Shown one piece after another: positions 21,625-27,601 of a DNA stretch of 27,601 nt (positions are counted from its first letter, which is position 1; the number at the start of each line of letters is the position of its first letter). The stretch is from CAG-791 sp963629395. GTDB lineage: Bacteria; Bacillota; Clostridia; Lachnospirales; Lachnospiraceae. The notes under the pieces were generated by a model. The model was not told the DNA's origin. It did no database searches and worked only from the letters and a program-made list of their open reading frames with translations. Both the position numbers and the translations under genes were made by a program. The stretch lies in assembly GCA_963629395.1 (NCBI GenBank), contig CAVGIV010000036.1, positions 1 to 27,601 on the forward strand. The letters run 5' to 3'.

Positions 21625-24138
21625 ATGAAGGTATGCTACAAGGCAGGCGCAGTAACAGCCAGAGAAAACTACTATTCCATCGCAGCGGATGCAGTGGAGA
21701 TTCGTTTATGGTTCCTGACAGACGATATTCTTCGTATTCGTGCGGGCTTTGACGGAGATTGGGATGAGGCTTCGTACAGCCTTGTTATGACGGCGTGGGA
21801 ATCCAGAACGGATGACCTTCTGGCTGCAGAGCGCCGCAGAGTGGAAACGGCGAACGCGCAGCTTACGGATGCAGAGGATAAGGCGGTTATTCAGGGCAGA
21901 AAGCTTCGCGTGGAAATTGAGAAGGATCCCTTCCGCATCTGTGTATATGATGCAGAGGGAACGCAGCTCCATGCAGATATTCCGGATCTTGCGTATCGTG
22001 AGGATGCGAATTATCGACGCTTCCATGCAAGTCAGATTGAGGCGGAGGATTGCTTCTACGGCTTTGGTGAGAAGTCCGGTGATATCAATAAGGCAGAAAA
22101 GTTCATGAACATGGCGCCTGGAGATGCTATGGGGTACAACCCGGCAGAGACAGATTCTCTTTACAAGCATGTTCCGTTTTACATCAAGCTTCAGGGGCAA
22201 TCTCAGAAGGCAATTGGTTATTTTTACCATACAACAGCAGAATGCACGTTTAATATGGGACGGGAAAAGCGCAACTACTGGCACCGCTATTCCACGTTCT
22301 GTGCAGATGCGGGAGATGTGGACCTTTTCCTGATTGCAGGACCTTCCATTAAGGAGGTTGTGGAACGCTATACAGATCTTACGGGAAAATCTGTGCTGCT
22401 TCCGAAAGCGGCACTTGGATATCTTGGCTCCTCCATGTATTATCCGGAGCTTCCCAAGGACTCGGATGACGCTGTTCTTGAGTTTATTGATACCACAAGG
22501 GAAGAGGACATTCCAGCTGACGGATTTCAGCTTTCTTCCGGATATTGCGCGGTCGAGACTCAGGAAGGGATTAAGCGCTGCTCCTTCACCTGGAACTACG
22601 ATCGCTTTAAGAATCCGGCGGACTGGTTTGCACAGATGAAAAAGAGAGGAATTGTTGTTTCGCCGAACATTAAGCCTGGAATGCTGCTGGTACACCCACT
22701 TCTTCATGAAATGGAAGAAAAGGGCATGTTCGTAAAGGACAGCAAGGAAGAAAAGCCGGGTATTGGAACCTGGTGGGGCGGTAAGGGATACTTCGTTGAT
22801 TTCACGCGCGAAGAAAACCGAAAAAGCTGGAAGGAGTACGTGACAAACGCTCTTCTGCAGTATGGCTGCGAGTCAATCTGGAACGACAACTGCGAGTATG
22901 ATTCCATGGTGGACAAGGATTGCCGCGTTTCCTTCGAAGGAAAGGGCGGTACCATCGGCAACCTCAAGCCCGTAATGAGCAATCTGATGTGCAAGCTCTC
23001 CAATGAAGCGATTGTTGAATACAACAAGGATGTACGCCCGTTCTCGGTTTGTCGTTCCGGACATGCGGGCATTCAGCGGTATGCGCAGGTGTGGGCCGGC
23101 GATAACCTGACCTGCTGGGAGGCGTTAAAATACAACATTGCGACCATCCTTGGCTCGGGCCTTTCCGGCATGGCTAATACCGGCTGTGATGTGGGCGGAT
23201 TCTACGGCGTCTCTCCGGAGCCGGAGCTTTTTGTAAGATGGGTGCAGAACGGCGTGTTTATGCCGCGGTTTTCCATTCATTCGACGAATACAGATAACAC
23301 CGTGACGGAGCCGTGGATGTTCAGCGACATGAAGCAGTACATCAAGGCAGCGATTGATCTGCGGTATCGCATGAGTCCATACCTTTACTCATTGATGTAT
23401 CGCGCTCATGTAACCGGACTTCCGCTGATGGAGCCGATGTTCATGGCGTTCCAGAATGACACGAACACATGGACAGAGGGTGTTGATTTCATGTGGGGAG
23501 AGAGCCTACTGGTAGCTAATGTCGTAGAGAAGGGTGCAAAGACCAGAAAGGTATACCTTCCGAAGGCGGAGGATGCAGAGGTTCGCTTTTACGATTTCTG
23601 GACGAGGCAGGAATATGCTGCCGGACAGGAAATTGAGATTCCGGTAGACATTTCTTCTGTGCCGATCTTCGTGAAGTCTGGTGCGATTGTTCCGATGTCC
23701 TCCAACCGTCTGATGAATCTGATGACGGAGAAGACGACCGGGCTGGATATTCTTCTTGCTCCGGATGTGGATTCGCAGTTCACGCTTTATGAGGACGATG
23801 GCAGAACCAACGATTACCAGAGCGGACAGTATCTGACGACTCACATTAAGGTGACAGCAGGGACCAAGACGGTGGTCTCCTTTGAAAACGAAGGCGATTA
23901 TGAGACGGCGGTAGAGAGCATTTCGCTGGATGTAATACACCGGGAAAAGGCTCCGTTTTATGTACAGCTGGACGGAAAAGAGCTGCCGCACTTCCTGCAT
24001 CGCCGCAAGTTTGAAGAGGCAAAAGAAGGATGGTATTACAGCCAGCGCCTTAAGTCCGTACAGATTAAATACGAGAATCCAAAGAAGAATCATCAGGTCC
24101 TGATCTCATTCGAACAGTTCGATCTGATTGGGATGTGA
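21625..24138 (+). CDS. Glycoside hydrolase family 31 alpha-glycosidase (alpha-glucosidase/alpha-xylosidase type)
   Basis: GH31 enzymes release alpha-linked glucose, xylose or related sugars with retention. The 837-residue protein has no signal peptide, so it is probably cytoplasmic. Order of parts: an N-terminal beta-sandwich (about 1-240, with DCFYGFGEKSGDINKA), then the catalytic barrel with DGFQLSSGY. The predicted nucleophile is Asp421 in SIWNDNCEYD, followed by CRSGHAGIQRYAQVWAGDN with predicted acid/base Asp493. C-terminal beta domains include VPIFVKSGAIVPM and the LYEDDGRTNDYQSG segment typical of the family. ATG 21625 follows GGAGAAGGAAT; GTG 21607 is in frame but overlaps that ribosome binding site. 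The usual nucleophile motif WxDMNE is WNDNCE here. Subfamily and substrate cannot be assigned safely. Confidence 0.9.
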   Translation: MKVCYKAGAVTARENYYSIAADAVEIRLWFLTDDILRIRAGFDGDWDEASYSLVMTAWESRTDDLLAAERRRVETANAQLTDAEDKAVIQGRKLRVEIEKDPFRICVYDAEGTQLHADIPDLAYREDANYRRFHASQIEAEDCFYGFGEKSGDINKAEKFMNMAPGDAMGYNPAETDSLYKHVPFYIKLQGQSQKAIGYFYHTTAECTFNMGREKRNYWHRYSTFCADAGDVDLFLIAGPSIKEVVERYTDLTGKSVLLPKAALGYLGSSMYYPELPKDSDDAVLEFIDTTREEDIPADGFQLSSGYCAVETQEGIKRCSFTWNYDRFKNPADWFAQMKKRGIVVSPNIKPGMLLVHPLLHEMEEKGMFVKDSKEEKPGIGTWWGGKGYFVDFTREENRKSWKEYVTNALLQYGCESIWNDNCEYDSMVDKDCRVSFEGKGGTIGNLKPVMSNLMCKLSNEAIVEYNKDVRPFSVCRSGHAGIQRYAQVWAGDNLTCWEALKYNIATILGSGLSGMANTGCDVGGFYGVSPEPELFVRWVQNGVFMPRFSIHSTNTDNTVTEPWMFSDMKQYIKAAIDLRYRMSPYLYSLMYRAHVTGLPLMEPMFMAFQNDTNTWTEGVDFMWGESLLVANVVEKGAKTRKVYLPKAEDAEVRFYDFWTRQEYAAGQEIEIPVDISSVPIFVKSGAIVPMSSNRLMNLMTEKTTGLDILLAPDVDSQFTLYEDDGRTNDYQSGQYLTTHIKVTAGTKTVVSFENEGDYETAVESISLDVIHREKAPFYVQLDGKELPHFLHRRKFEEAKEGWYYSQRLKSVQIKYENPKKNHQVLISFEQFDLIGM

Positions 24139-24155
24139 TATATGTTCAGCACATT

Positions 24156-24515
24156 GCATATCCGCGACGGCGACGGCCGCTTGCGGACGGACGCAGAGAC
24201 GGATGTGCAATGCGGCCAAGGCCCGAAGGGCCTCTGGGCGGCGACATCGAGGAAACGCGGAGCGTTTACGAGATGCCGATGCTGAACAGGACGGCGGCAT
24301 ATCCGCGACGGCGACGGCCGCTTGCGGACGGACGCAGAGACGGATGTGCAATGCGGCCAAGGCCCGAAGGGCCTCTGGGCGGCGACATCGAGGAAACGCG
24401 GAGCGTTTACGAGATGCCGATGCTGAACAGGACGGCGGCATATCCGCGACGGCGACGGCCGCTTGCGGACGGACGCAGAGACGGATGTGCAATGCGGCCA
24501 AGGCCCGAAGGGCCT
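24156..24515. repeat. Perfect 141-bp tandem repeat, 2.55 copies
   Basis: Two complete identical units (24156-24296, 24297-24437) and a 78-nt third copy (24438-24515) fill most of the 420-nt gap between the GH31 stop and the TRAP binding protein. The unit is clearly GC-richer than its flanks. It contains hairpins AGGCCC-gaa-GGGCCT and AAACGC-gga-GCGTTT, and CCGC-tt-GCGG. In the first copy, CATTGCATATCCG (24153-24165) can pair with CGGATGTGCAATG (24200-24212) with one G-U. Because 141 is a multiple of three, several frames stay open on both strands; I do not regard these as genes. No transposase is present. Confidence 0.95.
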
Positions 24516-24558
24516 TTAGAGCAACACCAGCAACTGAGGGAATAGAAGGAGGAGAAAC

Positions 24559-25605
24559 ATGATTAAGAAACTAGCAGCAGTGGTTCTGGCCGGAGTGCTG
24601 GGACTGTCTGCACTGACTGGCTGCGGATCTGCACAGTCCGGTGCAGCTACAAGTGATACGGCAACGGCGGAGAATCCGCTCGTGCTGACACTTGCCCATG
24701 GACTTTCGGAGACCCATACCGTGCACATTGCCATGACGCAGTTTGCCGAAGAGGTGAAGGAAAAGACCGATGGCAGAGTCATCATCAATATTTTCCCGAA
24801 CGGACAGCTTGGCAGTGAGAATGAGAACCTGGAGCAGCTGCAGGCCGGCGTAATTGCCATGACGAAGGTATCGGCACCGGGACTGGCAACCTACAACGAA
24901 GCATACAATACCTTTGGACTGCCGTATCTGTTCAATGACACGGAGGATTTCTACAATGTCATGGATTCAGAGGAGATGCGTGACTTCTTCCTTTCCACCG
25001 GGGATGACGGATTTGTTGTTCTGACGTACTACACTTCCGGAGCGCGTTCCTTCTATACCAAGGATAAGGCTATTCGAACACCGGAGGATCTGAAGGGACT
25101 GAAAATTCGTGTGCAGGACATGAAGTCGCAGACGGATATGATGACAGCCCTTGGCGGAACGCCGGTTGCCATGTCCTATGGTGATGTATATACCGCTCTC
25201 CAGACCGGTATCATCGACGGAACCGAGAACAATGAGACCGCACTTACTACCGGTAAGCATGGTGAGGTCTGCAAGGTTTATTCGCAGGACCAGCACGCAA
25301 TGATTCCGGATGTCCTTGTTATGAGCGCAAAGGTGTGGGACAGAATTTCTGCAGAGGATCAGCAGGCGATTCTGGAAGCAGCTTATGATTCTACAGACGC
25401 GCACAAGCAGATGTGGGACCAGGCGGTAGCGGACGCCATTGAGGAAGCACAGTCGGAAATGGGCGTTACCTTTGTGACGGACATTGACAAGCAGGCATTT
25501 CGCGATGCCACGGCCGGCATGGTGGAAGAGTACCGCAATCAGTATCCCGGGGTAGATAATCTCCTGAATGTTATCGCCGATGTACAGGCAAAGGAGGCGG
25601 AATAA
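24559..25605 (+). CDS. dctP: TRAP transporter solute-binding lipoprotein DctP
   Basis: DctP captures an organic acid outside the cell for the ion-driven TRAP importer. The 348-residue protein has a signal sequence with lipobox LTGC (lipidated Cys22), then the DctP fold beginning LVLTLAHGLSETHTVH. The carboxylate-clamping Arg is in LKGLKIRVQ (Arg184 of the precursor). The signature GTPVAMSYGDVYTALQTGIIDGTENN ends with Glu223-Asn224-Asn225. That Arg plus ENN arrangement is common in binding proteins for uronates and related sugar acids, so a sugar acid is the favoured ligand, by inference only. AGGAGG lies 6 nt upstream of ATG 24559. No promoter is visible in the short space after the tandem repeat. 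The stop overlaps dctQ (TAATG). Confidence 0.93.
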   Translation: MIKKLAAVVLAGVLGLSALTGCGSAQSGAATSDTATAENPLVLTLAHGLSETHTVHIAMTQFAEEVKEKTDGRVIINIFPNGQLGSENENLEQLQAGVIAMTKVSAPGLATYNEAYNTFGLPYLFNDTEDFYNVMDSEEMRDFFLSTGDDGFVVLTYYTSGARSFYTKDKAIRTPEDLKGLKIRVQDMKSQTDMMTALGGTPVAMSYGDVYTALQTGIIDGTENNETALTTGKHGEVCKVYSQDQHAMIPDVLVMSAKVWDRISAEDQQAILEAAYDSTDAHKQMWDQAVADAIEEAQSEMGVTFVTDIDKQAFRDATAGMVEEYRNQYPGVDNLLNVIADVQAKEAE

Positions 25606-26141
25606 TGAACAAGGATAATATCAAAAAAACGCTTGGCGCCATTAAGCTTTGGATGGACCGCATTCTCTCCATTGCCTGCGCTGTTCTGCTGACATTTATG
25701 ACATTCCTGGTGCTGTGGCAGGTTTTCACCAGATACGTGCTGAATAGTCCGGCTGCTTTCACAGAGGAGCTGGTGAAGTACTCTCTGATCTGGACCGGCT
25801 TTATCGGTGCGGCATATGCATTTACTGCCCGGGAGCATATGTCCCTGACACTGATTACGGATAAGCTGACAGGAACTCCGCACAAGGTGCTGATGACACT
25901 GATTGATGTACTGATTCTGGCACTGGCTGTTTTTGTTATTGTAATCGGCGGATTTAAACTTGCTGTCTCTGCAAAGATGGAGTTTTCTGCGCTTCTTGGC
26001 GTTCCGAGAAGCGTTGTATATGGCTGCGCTCCGGTTTCCGGAATTTTCATCATCCTGGCACAGCTCATCAACATTTATGAAGACGTCACCGGTGAGAAGG
26101 TAGAACAGGCCGCTGCCGACGCAGAAGGAGGCAACAAATGA
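25605..26141 (+). CDS. dctQ: TRAP transporter small membrane subunit DctQ
   Basis: DctQ is the four-helix small membrane subunit that joins DctP-bound substrate delivery to the DctM channel. The 178-residue protein has hydrophobic stretches at about 19-42, 55-75, 95-120 and 135-155. It contains LLTFMTFLVLWQVFTRYVLNSPAAFTEELVKYSLIWTGFIGAAYA, the conserved core of the family, with the usual REHMSLTLI after helix 2. It overlaps dctP by one base and dctM by four (ATGA), so the three subunits are translated together. Confidence 0.94.
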   Translation: MNKDNIKKTLGAIKLWMDRILSIACAVLLTFMTFLVLWQVFTRYVLNSPAAFTEELVKYSLIWTGFIGAAYAFTAREHMSLTLITDKLTGTPHKVLMTLIDVLILALAVFVIVIGGFKLAVSAKMEFSALLGVPRSVVYGCAPVSGIFIILAQLINIYEDVTGEKVEQAAADAEGGNK

Positions 26142-27439
26142 GTATTGGAGTAACAACAGCCCTGCTGTTTATTGTATTTGGTGTTCTGCTGTTCATGGGA
26201 GTTCCGATCTCTGTCAGCATTATTGTGTCCTCCATTGTGACAGCAATGTCTACTCTGTCCTGGGATCAGATCACTTTTATCACGATGCAGAAAATGAACT
26301 CCGGCGTGGAGAGCTTTTCGCTTCTGGCCATCCCGCTGTTCATTCTGGCCGGCAATATCATGAACAATGGCGGTATTGCAAGACGGTTGATTGCGTTTGC
26401 ACAGCTTTTCGTTGGTAAAATTCCCGGCAATCTGGCGCAGGCGAACATTCTTGGCAACATGCTTTTTGGTGCATTATCCGGCTCCTCGGTTGCTGCAGCC
26501 TCTGCCATGGGCGGATGCATCAACCCCACCGAGAAGGAGCAGGGCTATGATCCTGCGTTCAGCGCAGCTGCCAACATCGCTTCTGCACCGACAGGCCTTC
26601 TGATTCCTCCGACCTCTGCGTTCATCGTATACTCTACGGTTGCGGGCGGCGTATCGATTTCCACATTGTTCATGGCGGGCTACGTTCCGGGTATTCTCAT
26701 GGGGCTTGGCTGCATGGTAGTGGCGTTCTTCATGGCGAAGAAAGCCGGAATGAAGGCAACCGGCCGTGATAAGAGCAAGAGCATCGGACGTATCGTGTGG
26801 GATGCTGTTCCTTCACTGCTGCTGATCATTATTGTAATTGGCGGCATTGTGTCCGGTATCTTTACAGCAACAGAGGGCGCAGGCATTGCCGTTTTGTATT
26901 GCCTGGTTCTGTCCATCATTTATAAGAGTCTGACCTTTAAGAGCTTCATGAAGATTCTCCTGAACTCTGCCAAGACCTCCGGAATCATTCTTTTCCTGAT
27001 TTCGGCATCCTCCGCGATGAGCTTTGTTATGGCATATGCAGGAATTCCGACAGCGATCAGCAATGCGCTGATGGGTATTTCCGATAACAAGTATGTGATT
27101 TTCCTTCTGATGAACATTATCCTCCTGATCGTAGGTATGTTCATGGACATTACACCGGCCATCCTGATCTTTACGCCGATCTTCCTGCCGATCGCACAGA
27201 GCCTTGGCATGAGTGACATTCAGTTCGGCGTAATGCTGATCTTTAACATGTGCCTCGGCAACATCACGCCTCCTGTCGGATCGGTTCTGTTCGTTGGCTG
27301 CGGCATCGGCGAGGTTTCCATCGAGAAGGTTACACCGAAGCTGATTCCTTATTTTGCGGTTCTGATCGGACTTCTGCTGCTGGTGACCTATATTCCGGCA
27401 TTGTCTCTTGGAATTCCGACACTGATGGGACTGATCTGA
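26138..27439 (+). CDS. dctM: TRAP transporter large membrane subunit DctM
   Basis: DctM is the ion-coupled translocation subunit of the TRAP importer. The 433-residue protein is hydrophobic throughout, with roughly 11-12 membrane segments. Family motifs include the first-half loop GALSGSSVAAASAMGGCINPTEKEQGYDPAFSAAANIASAPTG followed by LLIPPTSAFIVYS. The second half has FMDITPAILIFTPIFLPIAQSLGMSDIQFGVMLIFNMCLGNITPPVG. These repeated helix-loop elements are typical of ion-transporter superfamily inverted repeats. It is the last gene of dctPQM and is followed by a strong terminator. Confidence 0.95.
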   Translation: MSIGVTTALLFIVFGVLLFMGVPISVSIIVSSIVTAMSTLSWDQITFITMQKMNSGVESFSLLAIPLFILAGNIMNNGGIARRLIAFAQLFVGKIPGNLAQANILGNMLFGALSGSSVAAASAMGGCINPTEKEQGYDPAFSAAANIASAPTGLLIPPTSAFIVYSTVAGGVSISTLFMAGYVPGILMGLGCMVVAFFMAKKAGMKATGRDKSKSIGRIVWDAVPSLLLIIIVIGGIVSGIFTATEGAGIAVLYCLVLSIIYKSLTFKSFMKILLNSAKTSGIILFLISASSAMSFVMAYAGIPTAISNALMGISDNKYVIFLLMNIILLIVGMFMDITPAILIFTPIFLPIAQSLGMSDIQFGVMLIFNMCLGNITPPVGSVLFVGCGIGEVSIEKVTPKLIPYFAVLIGLLLLVTYIPALSLGIPTLMGLI

Positions 27440-27471
27440 GTAGAATAGTTACGTAGAATATTTTTTTCGAG

Positions 27472-27518
27472 AGCGCTCTTTCGGGCATTGCGGCCTGAAA
27501 GAGCGCTGATTTTTATTT
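27472..27518 (+). terminator. Strong terminator after dctM
   Basis: AGCGCTCTTTC (27472-27482) pairs perfectly with GAAAGAGCGCT (27497-27507) and is followed by GATTTTTATTT. An A-tract on the opposite strand (TTTTTTT at 27461-27467) would also let it act in the reverse direction. A smaller hairpin, TGCCTGC-gcga-GCAGGCA, follows at 27523-27540. Confidence 0.92.
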
Positions 27519-27549
27519 GTGGTGCCTGCGCGAGCAGGCATGGTGGTTT

Positions 27550-27601
27550 CAGCACCTGCCATATTTCAACGTGAACCCTCTGCTTGCAGGCAAATTCACG
27601 A
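27550..27601. repeat. Dispersed palindromic repeat, right copy, cut by window end
   Basis: The reverse complement of this segment matches 16-66 at the left end, apart from four consecutive loop-side bases and one inserted A. It holds one arm and the CTGC-tt-GCAG loop hairpin; the second arm would lie beyond base 27601. Confidence 0.85.

Noticed and set aside
21706..22707. 333-codon minus-strand open frame inside the GH31 gene
   Set aside because: Antisense shadow; the GH31 frame carries the family motifs throughout.
24156..24515. CRISPR array
   Set aside because: The unit is 141 bp with no unique spacers between short repeats, and no cas genes are nearby.
24106..24562. Open frames of 131-144 codons on both strands across the tandem repeat (47-residue protein repeats)
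   Set aside because: They are open because the unit length is a multiple of three and the DNA is GC-rich. Both strands are open at once, the composition is Arg/Ala/Cys-rich, and no convincing ribosome binding site is present.

Overview
The window looks like a chromosomal segment of a Gram-positive anaerobe of the class Clostridia, most likely a Lachnospiraceae relative. The reasons are the gene order ireB-ruvX-rnj-mltG-trmR-trhP, a type III glutamine synthetase, an HPr-like protein without the phosphotransfer histidine, strong AGGAGG-type ribosome binding sites with occasional TTG/GTG starts, and lipoprotein sugar-binding proteins with acidic Ser/Glu/Ala linkers. Taxon is an inference from protein families; no rRNA is present.

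Layout. (1) Positions 1-3274: a palindromic repeat at the very left end, a minus-strand HPr-like gene with its own promoter and terminator, then mtaB (tRNA ms2t6A) translationally coupled to an orphan solute-binding lipoprotein. (2) 3321-8464: a housekeeping operon, ireB-ruvX-rnj-(short mltG-like)-trmR-trhP, concerned with regulation, RNA processing, cell envelope and tRNA wobble modification. (3) 8567-13520: glnN followed by the potassium-uptake pair trkA-trkH. (4) 13552-13760: a single tRNA-Gln(CUG) with promoter and terminator. (5) 13990-27439: a carbohydrate-utilisation region with a GH2 beta-mannosidase, a CUT1 ABC importer (binding protein and two permeases, no ATPase), a divergent AraC regulator, a GH31 alpha-glycosidase, and a complete TRAP transporter (SBP, small and large membrane subunits). 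(6) The right end has a strong terminator and a second copy, inverted, of the left-end palindromic repeat.

How the genes work together. Region 5 reads as a glycan-scavenging system: oligosaccharides enter through the ABC importer (probably energised by a shared ATPase encoded elsewhere), GH2 and GH31 enzymes trim mannosyl and alpha-glucosyl/xylosyl-type units inside the cell, and the TRAP system imports an acidic compound, possibly a uronate. Candidate operators sit in front of the GH2 gene (a TTGAAACAA pair), the ABC gene (a cre/LacI-like site and an inverted repeat) and in the AraC-GH31 divergent region (9-bp direct repeats).

Most unusual observations: a perfect 141-bp, GC-rich, hairpin-rich tandem repeat (2.55 copies) between the GH31 gene and the TRAP operon; a dispersed palindrome at both window ends; and a 19/20-identical half copy of that palindrome forming the first codons of the AraC gene. 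I found no CRISPR array, transposase, phage gene or recognisable defence system, and no clearly new multi-gene system.
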